A stretch of DNA of 64,000 nucleotides from positions 186,001-250,000 of the forward strand of contig FMBT01000311.1 in assembly GCA_900095095.1 (NCBI GenBank). The letters are read 5' to 3'. The position numbers and the translations under genes were made by a program. The stretch's first letter is position 1. Each line of letters starts with the position of its first letter. The stretch comes from Fragilariopsis cylindrus CCMP1102. Taxonomy: Eukaryota; Bacillariophyta; Bacillariophyceae; Bacillariales; Bacillariaceae. The notes beneath the pieces were generated by a model, which saw only the letters and a list, made by a program, of their open reading frames with translations, did not search any database and was not told where the DNA came from. Positions 1-10,065 of this stretch are shown here, piece by piece.

Positions 1-586
1 AGATATTCGAAGGTATTGTCTATTGTACAACTTGTGTGGTGAGGAAGATTATTTTGCAGAAAAGAGGTTTAGGTTCTTGGTCGAATGGGATCCTTCCGCA
101 TTAATACAAACTACTGGATATGGATATGTACCACTTAATCTCACCGTAGCCACCAGTAAATCTTCAATCCGAGGATTCCAATCTGTTTTCGAATATGGAA
201 TTCATTATTTTCCAAATAAGAAAGGAATTAATCTCCTATTCCGCAAAACCCATTACGGTGGTACACCCTTCAAATTTGCTTGTGATAATTATGGTCATGA
301 ACATGTGACGGAAGTAGTAGAAGACACTCTTATTCGTTATTCTACTTCCTTGGACAATCATGCACCACCATTCAATATTGTGGAGGCATTAATGATGGCA
401 GCTACTGATGAAAATGTTCATTTAGATTGTGTTTATTTTTTGATCCGGAGAGAACCTGATATTTTACAAAAACTGCTATCTTCATTGACATCGTCATCGT
501 CATCAATTGAAAGTGCAACACATATCAATCACAATAAACGTAAAAGGAACGATAAGAAGAAGGACGACGACGATGATGGCAATTAG
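1..586 (+). CDS. Ankyrin-like diatom family protein, 5' truncated by window edge
   Basis: The reading frame is open to the first base of the window and no in-frame ATG precedes the conserved part, so the start lies outside. About 194 residues are visible. They contain blocks such as FRFLVEWDPSAL, VFEYGIHYFPNKKGINLLF, GGTPFKFACDNYGHE and HLDCVYFLIRREPDIL, spaced like degenerate ankyrin-type helical repeats. From memory, a large multicopy family in pennate diatoms shares these blocks; that is recall, not a search. The C-terminus is a Ser run, then a basic KRKR cluster and an Asp tail, possibly a nuclear localisation signal. No catalytic residues are apparent, and a protein-binding scaffold is the usual role of such folds. 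Function unknown; family membership fairly likely. Confidence 0.65.
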   Translation, partial: DIRRYCLLYNLCGEEDYFAEKRFRFLVEWDPSALIQTTGYGYVPLNLTVATSKSSIRGFQSVFEYGIHYFPNKKGINLLFRKTHYGGTPFKFACDNYGHEHVTEVVEDTLIRYSTSLDNHAPPFNIVEALMMAATDENVHLDCVYFLIRREPDILQKLLSSLTSSSSSIESATHINHNKRKRNDKKKDDDDDGN

Positions 587-598
587 AAGAAGAAAAAG

Positions 599-769
599 AT
601 GAAAGAAGGTAAGTATAGATTCTGTCTAGAACGAATGTTGTATGGGAATATTCTGTACAAGTACTTGCCGTTTGAAGTTGATGCAGCCATAAGATATGAT
701 GAAGAAAATGGACAATATTTTGATATGGCGGAATCACGTATAAGGTACCAGTGCCGGAATATCAACTAA
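599..769 (+). CDS. Small coding-like ORF (56 aa), unknown
   Basis: An ATG just after the preceding stop opens a 56-residue frame ending in TAA. It has a balanced, protein-like composition (for example YKYLPFEVDAAIRYDEENGQ) rather than the Ser/Leu/Ile runs of the shadow ORFs nearby. It starts 12 nt after the stop of the upstream ankyrin-like gene. It could be the tail of a decayed second family member or an alternative 3' exon of the upstream gene, since a GTAAGT lies at about 609. No family recognised. Confidence 0.3.
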   Translation: MKEGKYRFCLERMLYGNILYKYLPFEVDAAIRYDEENGQYFDMAESRIRYQCRNIN

Positions 770-1084
770 AAATAAATGCAGATGTGTTATGGGTCCTACT
801 TGCATTGAAACACTATTAGCTGGTATATGTGGTGAATGGCAAGTAGTAGGAACCACAGAGATTAAATATCAATGATTATACCATACCTCCATTATCTTCT
901 AGCTAATAAAGTACTATTATTTCATCGTTAAACTGTCTGAGCTTAATTGCATCGTTATCATTCGTGGGTGTTACACGATATATATGATTGGGAGATTAAA
1001 TAATATACAAGATAGTGGGATTGACGATGGAAATACTCATCAAGAGTATTTTATAAAAAAAAGTACGTACTGCAGTATGCGTAC
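770..1084. other. Intergenic spacer
   Basis: AT-rich convergent spacer between the small ORF and the membrane-protein gene. No gene, repeat or structured element seen. Confidence 0.5.
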
Positions 1085-2425
1085 TTAGTTTTCATCGTCG
1101 TTATCGTCGTCGTAACCATCATCAGGACCTTCGTAACCAACATCAGGACCTTCACGTTCTATATCAGCAGCTTCAGCATCTTCCTGTTGTTGTTGTTGTT
1201 GAGCTTGAGCAAAATTTAATGCTTTTGCTGTTTTCCATTTCAATGCAATACCAAGAGCTGATAACATACAACACCAACATGCAAAGTATAAATTACTACC
1301 TGGCAGTAATCGTTGTAGTGGACATGGTTCAGCAACACCATTCTTAATGATCGTGCAATTAATAACATTTTTCAAATCGTTTGATAAAAGATCAAGATTG
1401 TTACTCATCATATAATTTGAATTTATAAATTCTGGTATAGCACAATTATAACCACTTGTCGTTGCTGCTATACCATCAACTGCAGTTAATACACTTAACG
1501 TAATAGTCCATATCAAAATTTGGAATAAACTAAGCCATAACTCCATCCAACCACCTTCTTCTATGATTGTAATAAAATCATAATGTATCAATATGAAGAA
1601 TGATGATACGATTAATGAAACTAATCCCATACATATACCAAATATTGTATCACGTTCGTTATCACGTGAATCTGATGAAAAAACTGATTTATCATCTTTA
1701 CTCAATTTGACCTCTAAACTAATACAAGAAACAAATGCAACCAATGCACCAATAAAGTGTATCCACCAATATTTTAATGTTAATGAAACTGATACAATTT
1801 CTTCTAGTGATAATATATCCTTCGAATCGGACCATGAATTTAATGTATATATGCATGCAAATAATGTAAACCATGAGGAATAATAGATATTATTTGTCAG
1901 ATATGCTATACCAGCCGGACGTGTTATATATCCCACACCAATAAGCCACCACACTACCATAAATAATAATGTACAACCTTCTACAATACCATTATTCTTT
2001 TTCATATAATGAAATTGTTCAATTAATAATAATTTTGATTGTGTTCGATCTTGAATTAGAATTAGTATCGATACTATGAATGTTACTGTACCAAATAGCA
2101 TACTGAATACAAAGATAGATCTACGTAACGTTTCTGGTACATTCCCAATGGATATAAAATTTATAAATGAAAACATCATTATAAATAAATATCCTCTCCA
2201 TCTTGGATTATATTCAATTGGTTCTTTTGGTATATTACTATTATTTTTATCATTAGCTATAGCAGTAGCATCATCTTGTTGTTCTCCTACTTCTACTACA
2301 TCTTTTTGTTGTTGTGGTGGTTGTTCCGAAGAAGAAGAAGAAGAAGGCGCATTCGCTGTCTCTTTTGTCTCATTCTTTATTGTTTTGGTGGTCGTAGTTG
2401 TAGTCGGCGCCATATCACTTAACAT
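1085..2425 (-). CDS. Eight-span integral membrane protein, unknown family
   Basis: Intact 446-residue intronless frame starting at ATG (a second ATG, residue 5, gives MAPTTTT). After a low-complexity Thr/Ser/Gln N-terminus of about 75 residues there are eight strongly hydrophobic segments, for example IFVFSMLFGTVTFIVSILIL, CTLLFMVVWWLIGVGYI, IFGICMGLVSLIVSSFFILI and LYFACWCCMLSALGIAL. The C-terminus carries a Gln run and two near-repeated EGPDVGYEGPDDGY-like units in an acidic tail. The loop between spans 7 and 8 holds several Cys and may be lumenal. The even span number would put both low-complexity ends on the cytosolic side. I do not recognise the family; it resembles lineage-specific four-plus-four-span proteins. 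The 3' end faces the preceding gene. Confidence 0.75.
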   Translation of the reverse strand: MLSDMAPTTTTTTKTIKNETKETANAPSSSSSSEQPPQQQKDVVEVGEQQDDATAIANDKNNSNIPKEPIEYNPRWRGYLFIMMFSFINFISIGNVPETLRRSIFVFSMLFGTVTFIVSILILIQDRTQSKLLLIEQFHYMKKNNGIVEGCTLLFMVVWWLIGVGYITRPAGIAYLTNNIYYSSWFTLFACIYTLNSWSDSKDILSLEEIVSVSLTLKYWWIHFIGALVAFVSCISLEVKLSKDDKSVFSSDSRDNERDTIFGICMGLVSLIVSSFFILIHYDFITIIEEGGWMELWLSLFQILIWTITLSVLTAVDGIAATTSGYNCAIPEFINSNYMMSNNLDLLSNDLKNVINCTIIKNGVAEPCPLQRLLPGSNLYFACWCCMLSALGIALKWKTAKALNFAQAQQQQQQEDAEAADIEREGPDVGYEGPDDGYDDDNDDEN

Positions 2426-3112
2426 CTTGGAAAAATGTATGATGTTATCTATCTTTATATCGTTGAGAGAAGACGAGGTAGACGGATCGGAACGGAAATA
2501 TACAAGTGACAGGTCGATTGTTACTTAATTCCTTGATGGTAGAATAGAGTGTGGTAGGAAATGTATGGGCCCAATTTTTTAATTAGAATTTAGGTATGGA
2601 AATAAAATCAAGACTCAACAGCCCACCCGTGAACTGAGAGCGATAACAGTTATTGAAATATCAGCGACGATGATCTGTACCTCTGTTATTATTGCATTCT
2701 TATCGTGTGAGAAGCAACAGCTAGGTAGATTCCAATTGTGGTTGTTGTTGTTGATGTTTTGAAATAAAAAGGCAAGATACACATACCGTATAAAATGATG
2801 TACAATAAATTGTGCTTTCAAAGAATCAAAAGCCCAATTGGCGCGCTGCGTAATTTCCGAAATTAATGAATGAATCTATCAATCGTGACTAAAAATGATT
2901 GTTTCTTTTTCTGAGGGTCTACTGAGGCGGCAGCACGTGATGTGATGATGCACCTTTGTTCGAATGATGTTCTTGTACACAAACTGAACCAAAAATAAAT
3001 GAAAGCATAGCATCGTCATCACATCATCCTCACATCATCACATATCACATACCGTATCGATCCTCTCATTCTCTCAAAACAAAACAAAAACAATTGAAGA
3101 ATACGAACAAAG
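2426..3112. promoter_or_regulatory. Divergent intergenic region
   Basis: About 690 nt between a minus-strand gene (5' end at 2425) and a plus-strand gene (start 3113), so it should hold both promoters. Short ORFs inside are not credible. I see no clear TATA box or repeat; a stretch of overlapping TCACATCA words occurs near 3017-3050. Confidence 0.4.
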
Positions 3113-4072
3113 ATGACGGCAGCCAACAATGTTACCAAAGAGAAAGATTTGGGATCGGACGCGTCAAAAACGACAGCCTTTTCGACAAAGGCCAAGAAAC
3201 TTATGGTTCCGTTGTTTATAACCATCCTCCTTATTGCACAATGGGGATCACCGCTTCACATTGCGATAATTCCCTATCTTATAATCAAAACCAGTATGGT
3301 TCATCCTGAAAAAGGTGAAACGTCCGTACAGTATTGGACTAAATTTGTGATTCATGAAATCGTCTATTGTGGTTTTCTATTAGTATCTGCTTTTTTGGTA
3401 CTATTACCACTAGTCGGACCAACATTCCCTACCGGTTACTACGTACTCGCATTATATATTCCCATGTTAACAATCTCATTACACGATCGGCGGTATCAGT
3501 ATGGTCCTGTTGGGACATTCATCGTACAAACCTACTTCGATATACCATTGGTCATTGGAGGATATATCTGTCGTGAATTTTTTGGTTTACGAATGCTAGC
3601 ACCCTTTGCCAATATCCTTGATGACTCAATCGTGCAGGGATCATTACCATTTCCAAGTGATATTGCTACACTTGCTGCAGAACCATACAATGTTGGTTTA
3701 ATTGTTAACATGTGTCGGGAATACAATGGTGCTGTTGATAAAATGAAACATTTTGGTATTGTCCAATGTCATCTGCCACACCAAGATACGACGCCACCGA
3801 CATACGAATCTTTAGTAAAGGGATGCGCACATATACAACAATTCAAAAAACATAATCCTACGAAACGCGTGTATATACATTGTAAGGGTGGTATTGCACG
3901 AGCATCTACAATGACACTGGCACATTACGTATGTAATGAAGATCAAGATCCTTCGGTAGCGATAATAACTATGCAATCCAAACGTCATGTAGTCTTTACT
4001 GGTGTACAGAACTTTGCAGGTATTATTAGACTGAATGAAGAACGATTATTAAGACAGGTCGTACAGGATTAA
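3113..4072 (+). CDS. Membrane-anchored dual-specificity (PTP-like) phosphatase
   Basis: A 319-residue intact frame. The N-terminal third holds about three hydrophobic segments (KKLMVPLFITILLIAQWG, FLLVSAFLVLLPLVG, YYVLALYIPMLTISL). The C-terminal domain has the Cys-based phosphatase signature HCKGGIARA (HCxxGxxR), with catalytic Cys and Arg, at about residues 257-265. The upstream segment NVGLIVNMCREYNG resembles the entry of PTPMT1/plant DSP-type phosphatases. In the family the Cys forms a phospho-enzyme and an Asp acts as general acid; the Asp in HLPHQDTTPP is a candidate. Substrate could be a phosphoprotein or a phospholipid such as phosphatidylglycerophosphate; the sequence does not decide. 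The membrane anchor suggests an organelle or ER surface. Confidence 0.8.
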   Translation: MTAANNVTKEKDLGSDASKTTAFSTKAKKLMVPLFITILLIAQWGSPLHIAIIPYLIIKTSMVHPEKGETSVQYWTKFVIHEIVYCGFLLVSAFLVLLPLVGPTFPTGYYVLALYIPMLTISLHDRRYQYGPVGTFIVQTYFDIPLVIGGYICREFFGLRMLAPFANILDDSIVQGSLPFPSDIATLAAEPYNVGLIVNMCREYNGAVDKMKHFGIVQCHLPHQDTTPPTYESLVKGCAHIQQFKKHNPTKRVYIHCKGGIARASTMTLAHYVCNEDQDPSVAIITMQSKRHVVFTGVQNFAGIIRLNEERLLRQVVQD

Positions 4073-4905
4073 AATAACTTAAAATCAAAAGAAGATAAAT
4101 AATTGATTTCTTTCCATTTTTTGAGGAATACGGTATGACAATCTACCAGTAACAATGGTTCGTATCAATCAGCTTGAAGGAAAGATAAACTCTTTCTTCT
4201 TCTGGTTTCAAAATGCCAGATCCTGTTTGGTGCAAACCGTGTAGAAGTAATCTGCCGTGCATTGAGAGGAGGCTGACTATTACTTGTATGTGTCAGTATA
4301 GATTACAATATGACATATGACATATAATATACAGTACCGAAAAATGCCATAATCAAAATAGGGCCATCGATTCCTTCGAACAAATAAATGGAAGAAGTTA
4401 TCCGTTTCCCAGCTTCTACTAGATTCCTCGCTAAGGATATTATATATTCCGGGTAACCGTACTACGTAGTAAAGCTAAAGGATAAAGTTAAAAAAAATAG
4501 CTATATGGACTATATTTGAATATATTTATGCATACTTGTGTGTTTGAAATTTACTATTCTGTCTGTCGATCGAGAAATTTGTTCTATCTCCTGCTAGTAC
4601 AGTAATTCAAACTAACAAAAGCAAAGTGAAAGTTATCGTCCGTCCGTCGCTCTAACAAAAAAGAAGATTTTGTTTCGAATTGCTTTTATTACATTTACAA
4701 CAAACGCACTAAACATTAAAACGACGACGAGGAAAGGCATTCAAGCGTTACTTCAAGTACTGTAATTAGATAAAGTTACAAACTGGAGCAAGAACACAAC
4801 TCCCAGAGCTCATCGTCATCGAATCCTCCAATCATCATCATCATCACGCACCACCACAATCAACAATCACAATAACAATATTAGTAGCAATAGATTTAAT
4901 CAATC
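4073..4905. other. Intergenic spacer
   Basis: About 830 nt between two co-directional genes. It contains an ATCATC-rich tract close to the downstream start, probably 5' UTR. No gene, tRNA or repeat longer than simple runs seen. Confidence 0.4.
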
Positions 4906-7134
4906 ATGGTAAAACGACAAAAGGAAAAACAATATTTATCAGCAACGGAACAGAAAGCACAGGGACGATCACGTTCTAATACTGGCAATAATAATAATAC
5001 TGCTGCTGTTGGTATTGTTCAAAAATCTTTACCATTTAAATGTTGTGCATTAACTTTAACACCATTTATAAATCCAGTTTGTACAATCGTTGAACAAGGA
5101 CAGGAACAACAAGGCAATACTAATAATAATAAATATGGAATAATTTTTGATTATTCAGCATTAATGGACTATGTCATAAAGAATAAAAAGGATCCAGTGA
5201 CTGGTAAAAAATTAACGACTGCAAGTAGTAAGCCGCCTGGACGAATTATTACCTTAAATATTGATAAAGATACTGAGACAGGTGAATGGCAATGTCCAGT
5301 AATGACCAAAGTCTTCTCGGATTATAATACAAAAATTGTCGCTATCGTAACACCATCCAAAAAGGAAGCCAATGTCTATTCGTATGAGGCCTATAATGAA
5401 TTAAATGTAAAACCAAAAAATTATTTGGATTTAATCACCGGAGATAAATTTTCACCCAAGAATGATGTGATTATATTAAATGATCCAACCAATCAACATT
5501 TTCAACGTTGTGTACGAGATGTCTCTACATTTTGGCATATAAAAAATGCTAGAACTAAAAATAAATTACAAACTGGTAGTGGTGGTGGTGCTGATAATAG
5601 TAATGTACGTAAATCAGTGACAGCAACACGTGTGATGGAACAACTTTATAAAGATAAAAAGCAACGTGAAGAAAATGAAAGAATTAAAGTAAAGGAGGAT
5701 GCCAAGGCAGCTGAACAAAAAAGATTAGATGATCTAAAAAATAATGATCCAGATAATCATTATACCTTTGATATAGTACCTAATAATGAACGTATCACAT
5801 TTCAAGTACCTGTTGTAGATGTAACAGGTGTTAAATTTACAACCGGATTCGCTTCTGGTGGGTTTACTAGTACAGCAGATAATACAGTCATTGCTGGTGG
5901 TAGTAAAGATGGTCGACATGCATATGCATCAAAAGAAGCTATACTACAATCTCAATTTAATTTAATGACATCCAAATCATGGAAGGGACGGAAAGGATAT
6001 GTACGTCTTTTTATTGAAATAAGGAATACCAATAATAATAATGACAATATGTCAATGTCGATGTCGAAATCGTCCAGAAAACAAAATAATAATAATGTTG
6101 TTATTACTGTACCATTACTATTAGAATTACATTGTGATATCGCACCAAGAACATGTACAAACTTTTTAGGTTTATGTCGACGGAAACGATATGATGGTAC
6201 AATATTTCATCGATTAATACCAAACTTTATGATTCAAGGGGGTGGTGAAAAAATGAAACAAACGGAGAACAATCAATCGTCGGATGATATTAAGAATAAT
6301 TCTATGAATAATAATAATAATAATAATAATAGTAGTGCTAGTAGTGCTAGTAGAAAATATAATGCTGATGCACCATTATGGGGTCCTGAACCATTTGAAG
6401 ATGAATTTGATCAAAGATTAAAACATGATAATGAAGGTATAGTAGCAATGGCAAATTCTGGACCCAATACAAATAAGCAACAATTTTACATAACATTTAA
6501 TTCATGTGCACACTTAGATCGTAAGCATACTGTATTTGGTAACATTGTTGAGGGGATGAAGGAATTTAATTCTGCATTGTCCAAAGTAAAAACTGATTCA
6601 AAGGATCGTCCGTACATGACAAATATCAATAGTGATGGTGATGATGAGAGAACAAAAACAACAATAAATAATAATGCTGTTGTTGTTATTGTTGCAACAG
6701 AGGTATTAGATGATCCGGCTATGGATGCACAAAAAAAGGAAGAACAGCGATTAATAGAATTACATGAATCAAGAGAAGCAATCAAAAATCGTAAAAGAAA
6801 GTTAGTATCAGTAGACAAGAACAATAACAATAACAATTCTGCAACGACAAAAACGACGAAGAAGACAACAAAAATTGGAAAATACTTGTCTGGTAATGCC
6901 ATCCAAAAAAATAATACCATGGAAGAAGACGAAGGTAATGTAGTGATTAGTAATAGTAAAAGTACTACAGCTGCCACTACTACTGCCACTGCCGGCGTTG
7001 GCACCAGTAATTCTACTATCCCAGGATCAACATCTCTCGGTTTACCTGCTTTCGGAGCGACGACAGGATCGGCTGCTACTGCTACTGCCAAAACTAAAGC
7101 CAAGACAGAATTCGGAAACTTTAGTTCATGGTAG
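4906..7134 (+). CDS. PPIL2: U-box/cyclophilin peptidyl-prolyl isomerase, PPIL2 (CYP60) homologue
   Basis: 742 residues, intronless, ATG start. The N-terminus (KRQKEKQYLSATEQK; SLPFKCCALTLTPFINPVCT) and a modified U-box region (QCPVMTKVF, SYEAYNELNVKPKNYLDLITG) match the PPIL2 layout. A cyclophilin domain follows, with FHRLIPNFMIQGG (catalytic Arg), NSGPNTNKQQFYITF and LDRKHTVFG. The cyclosporin-contact Trp of cyclophilin A is replaced (AHLDRKH), as non-canonical residues are known at this site in PPIL2. An Asn/Ser-rich insertion splits the domain between MIQGGG and PLWGPEPF, and the tail is low-complexity. In the family this nuclear, spliceosome-associated protein couples ubiquitin ligase and proline isomerase folds. 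Good match over the full length; larger than animal homologues because of homopolymer inserts. Confidence 0.92.
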   Translation: MVKRQKEKQYLSATEQKAQGRSRSNTGNNNNTAAVGIVQKSLPFKCCALTLTPFINPVCTIVEQGQEQQGNTNNNKYGIIFDYSALMDYVIKNKKDPVTGKKLTTASSKPPGRIITLNIDKDTETGEWQCPVMTKVFSDYNTKIVAIVTPSKKEANVYSYEAYNELNVKPKNYLDLITGDKFSPKNDVIILNDPTNQHFQRCVRDVSTFWHIKNARTKNKLQTGSGGGADNSNVRKSVTATRVMEQLYKDKKQREENERIKVKEDAKAAEQKRLDDLKNNDPDNHYTFDIVPNNERITFQVPVVDVTGVKFTTGFASGGFTSTADNTVIAGGSKDGRHAYASKEAILQSQFNLMTSKSWKGRKGYVRLFIEIRNTNNNNDNMSMSMSKSSRKQNNNNVVITVPLLLELHCDIAPRTCTNFLGLCRRKRYDGTIFHRLIPNFMIQGGGEKMKQTENNQSSDDIKNNSMNNNNNNNNSSASSASRKYNADAPLWGPEPFEDEFDQRLKHDNEGIVAMANSGPNTNKQQFYITFNSCAHLDRKHTVFGNIVEGMKEFNSALSKVKTDSKDRPYMTNINSDGDDERTKTTINNNAVVVIVATEVLDDPAMDAQKKEEQRLIELHESREAIKNRKRKLVSVDKNNNNNNSATTKTTKKTTKIGKYLSGNAIQKNNTMEEDEGNVVISNSKSTTAATTTATAGVGTSNSTIPGSTSLGLPAFGATTGSAATATAKTKAKTEFGNFSSW

Positions 7135-7270
7135 GTAGCTACTACAACGTACCACAACGTACCACTAATCTGGTAACAATTATGTCTACTTTCTTCTACT
7201 TGACAGAAATCTTCTAGGAAACATTTCTAATATATTCCTATGTTCTAAATGCTCATGCTACAAAATGTGT

Positions 7271-7620
7271 CTAAGATTGGTCGATGGTACCCGATATTAT
7301 TCCAATTCGATCTTTTTGCTTGCAACTTTTGCTTTGACTGTTGTGATTATTTAACACCTTAACATCCCATCGACGACCTATAAACGTAGTATTTATGGAT
7401 GGTCTGATAACGATAACTTCAATAATCGTACCATTCAAGCCTTGAATTTGCATTAGATCCCCCGGTTCGAGATTACCGCCACCTTCCAGAACTTTTACAC
7501 ATAATTGCTTTTCTCATTCGTTTAGTATTTTGATATCTTTTAACTCGTTTGGGAATTCGTAGATACACAATACGTCCATACCATTGATCTGTAAGAGAGT
7601 CGATCTCCCATTAGGATGGG
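7271..7620 (-). pseudogene. Decayed gene fragment, unknown family
   Basis: One minus-strand frame reads as convincing protein for about 115 codons (LLQINGMDVLCIYEFPNEL, GGGNLEPGDLMQIQGLNG, RPSINTTFIGRRWDVKVLNN), but an in-frame TGA interrupts it at 7514-7516 and no initiating ATG is seen upstream. The stop sits where CGA (Arg) would fit the flanking Glu-rich context. The fragment lies tail-to-tail behind the PPIL2 homologue. I cannot assign the family. It could also be an internal exon of a gene whose other exons I failed to see, but the TGA argues for decay. Confidence 0.45.
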
Positions 7621-8195
7621 AACACCCAGTCGCTTAAATATACCAACAACTTTTTTCGAACATAGACTAGACGACCACGACTACTACCATCATCACGATC
7701 CTCTCTAACTTTAATAATCCAGATATGCAGGCAACAGCAGACAGACGATGTAACGTCTAAGATCCAAAAGGAATGAACAGAAAAGAAAACCAACCAATTC
7801 AATTTCAGGACTAGCTAGGAGAATGATTTACAATTAGTATATCAGTACAAAATAAAGCACTAATGTGTTATAATAATATACATTTTACTTTTGATAGTAA
7901 TTCTTAGAATGTTCAGTTGAATTCTGTGTAAAATAGGATGATAATTCTTCAAATGTTAATGTGAATTTAGAGTAAATAGGATTTTAATGACAACTACAGA
8001 GCGACAATTGTACTCTCGTCATCCTGATTCACGTCAATAAAAGTCCACATGATGCACCATGATTGTGCTCTCGTATCCATATCCGTATCATATCATATCA
8101 TATCATATCATATCATCTTGTTACTGTGTTATCTGGATGTATGTGCGTGTACCAATGCATAAATAAATAGATACAACATACAGTTCTATTCTCCC
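7621..8195. repeat. Convergent spacer with (TATCA)n microsatellite
   Basis: Intergenic DNA before the minus-strand RING gene. A pentanucleotide TATCA array of about six units lies near 8087-8116. The upstream part near 7620-7800 has weakly coding-like minus-strand frames that may belong to the adjacent decayed gene. Confidence 0.45.
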
Positions 8196-9818
8196 TCAAT
8201 GTGCTGTGTTCTCATGGATAAGATAGCGCACTATAGTTTTTGCCGCTTCATTGATATCCTCCGATTTTAATAAAGCTCCAAGAACTTCTACCACACCCGA
8301 TCTTTCAATAATCTTCTTGTCTGTAACCAAAGAACACGCACCATCAAGCATATACATTGCATCATGTTGAACCCCAGAATTCGATGGATATTCTTTTAGA
8401 ACCATGACCAGCAAAGGCAAAAGCATTTCGCTATCGGAACTCTTATCCAATAGAGTTTTAGAGCAGCACAATCTGAAGAAACCTGTTGCACTCCCTAATA
8501 ATTGTTCATCTTGGCAAGTCCATACATCATCTTTTTTGAAAACCTCCAAACATTTTGAAAGAATATTGTTATCTTGAAAGTATTTCTTTGTCGCATAATC
8601 ATTCACAATATTGCGACAAGTAGCAAATATATGTTCGACTGTGGATGAAGCTTGAGGATAATCAACGGATTTTAGTTGGGATATAGTATCGATACCCGTA
8701 TCGAATAAGGCGATTGCTTGATCTTTTTTGATTAGATCTTCCATCGCATGCATTGTGCAGGAGATGTTCCGTAATGCACACCAAACAAAATACAAGGCGT
8801 TTAGCTCTTGAACGTCATCCCCGCCACTATATTCTTCGCTCGCAGCAATGAGGGTATTCATCCCATCGTATTCCATAAAAGATGTTCCAATCTTCTTCGT
8901 AATATCCTCGTTTACGTTGTTTTCTCCTTGATGGGTAGTATTACCAATGATCAATGCTGCATATTTAATACATTCCATACGGACTGTACCAACGCAATTT
9001 TCATCATTCATAGTCTTAATGAGGAAGTTCGATACACTCAAAATCCCACCACATGCATGGAATAACTTTAAGAAATTACCATCCTGTGTACATGTCCATT
9101 TCTTCAGTTTATCCAAAGTACGCAACTTCTCATCACGGGAATATTGATCAGAGATGATACTGGATAACACTTCCACTAGTTTGAAAGCTGTTGACGGTTG
9201 TTCGTCGTCGTCGGTGGCGGCGGTGAAGAAAGTGGTAGCAACTGCAACAACAGCAGAATATCGATCAGAGATGATACTGGATAACACTTCCGCTAGTTTA
9301 AAAGCTGTTGACGGTTGTTCGTCGTCGTCGTCGTCGGTGGTGGCGGTGAAGAAAGTGGTAGCAACTGCAACAACAGCAGAATATCGATCAGAGATGATAC
9401 TGCATAACACATCCGCTAGTTTGAAAGCTGTTGACGGTTGTTCGTCGTCGTCGGCGGCGGTGGAGACAGTGGTAGCAGCAACATCAGCAACACCGGCAAC
9501 ACCAGCAACAGTACGAGTAGCAGTACTAGCATCACGAATATCAGCACGAGTAACAGTAACCCTGTTATATCTGTATTCGATTCTCGTTTCATGTGGATCG
9601 TCTCCATACGGTGTACGGCATGCTGGACATAATCCTGGTTCAGATTCAGGATTAAGCTTATGCCAACACCCCATACATACTTGATAGCCAAATCGACAAG
9701 GAGAACATTGTCGATCGTAGATATCTAACTCTTCACAACATAACGGGCATTCAACTTCCTGTGAAACACGACCAAAAAAAAACACAAAAAAAATCACAAT
9801 CACGACAGGACCAACCAT
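8196..9818 (-). CDS. CNOT4-type RING protein with internal repeats and ARM-like C-terminus
   Basis: 540-residue frame. Residues about 24-70 form a C4C4-like RING of the Not4/CNOT4 type (CPLCCEELDIYDRQCSPCRFG, CMGCWHKLN, GLCPACRTPYG), a ubiquitin-ligase E2-binding fold. A DNA-level tandem repeat of about 39-41 residues (STAFKLAEVLSSIISDRYSA, with an Asp-rich spacer) follows three times. The C-terminal 300 residues are helical and leucine-rich, compatible with armadillo-type repeats (for example ECIKYAALIIGNTTHQGENN). The called start MVGPVVIVIFFVFFFG is odd: this hydrophobic stretch may be a translated polypyrimidine tract ending in TTTCACAG before GAAGTTGAATG, so the true first exon may lie upstream. 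RING identity is sound; start is doubtful. Confidence 0.75.
   Translation of the reverse strand: MVGPVVIVIFFVFFFGRVSQEVECPLCCEELDIYDRQCSPCRFGYQVCMGCWHKLNPESEPGLCPACRTPYGDDPHETRIEYRYNRVTVTRADIRDASTATRTVAGVAGVADVAATTVSTAADDDEQPSTAFKLADVLCSIISDRYSAVVAVATTFFTATTDDDDDEQPSTAFKLAEVLSSIISDRYSAVVAVATTFFTAATDDDEQPSTAFKLVEVLSSIISDQYSRDEKLRTLDKLKKWTCTQDGNFLKLFHACGGILSVSNFLIKTMNDENCVGTVRMECIKYAALIIGNTTHQGENNVNEDITKKIGTSFMEYDGMNTLIAASEEYSGGDDVQELNALYFVWCALRNISCTMHAMEDLIKKDQAIALFDTGIDTISQLKSVDYPQASSTVEHIFATCRNIVNDYATKKYFQDNNILSKCLEVFKKDDVWTCQDEQLLGSATGFFRLCCSKTLLDKSSDSEMLLPLLVMVLKEYPSNSGVQHDAMYMLDGACSLVTDKKIIERSGVVEVLGALLKSEDINEAAKTIVRYLIHENTAH
9146..9480. repeat. Intragenic tandem repeat, about 117-123 bp x 3
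   Basis: Three head-to-tail copies begin at about 9146, 9263 and 9386 (steps of 117 and 123 bp; the 6-bp difference is two extra TCG codons). The first two are nearly identical. The repeat keeps the reading frame of the RING gene, and the third copy grades into a longer low-complexity stretch. Confidence 0.85.
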
Positions 9819-10065
9819 TCAAATACACAATTACACGGATAACAAAATTTAATTGATGGTAGGAATCATAACAGAATTAAAGGATGATAAATATATCAAA
9901 GCAAGCAAGCGAGGAAAATAGTGAGATTAACAATGCAGCGAGTAGAAAATTTGATAAAAATGATTTGATAAAAATGCTCCCCATTTTTTCTTCTTTTTCG
10001 TTTGATTCCGGCCTTCGAATTTAAAATGAATCAAAACAATAAACTTGTTGTCTCGGCCTTCATGG
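9819..10065. other. Intergenic spacer upstream of RING gene
   Basis: AT-rich spacer, likely promoter or 5' UTR of the minus-strand RING gene. Nothing else recognised. Confidence 0.35.

Noticed and set aside
6486-7157. Minus-strand 223-codon ORF over the PPIL2 homologue
   Set aside because: Its Val/Leu/Ala runs mirror Asn/Thr/Ala codon runs of the real gene.
9154-9684. Plus-strand 176-codon ORF with repeats
   Set aside because: Antisense shadow of the tandem repeat in the RING gene; lacks the zinc-finger signature seen on the minus strand.
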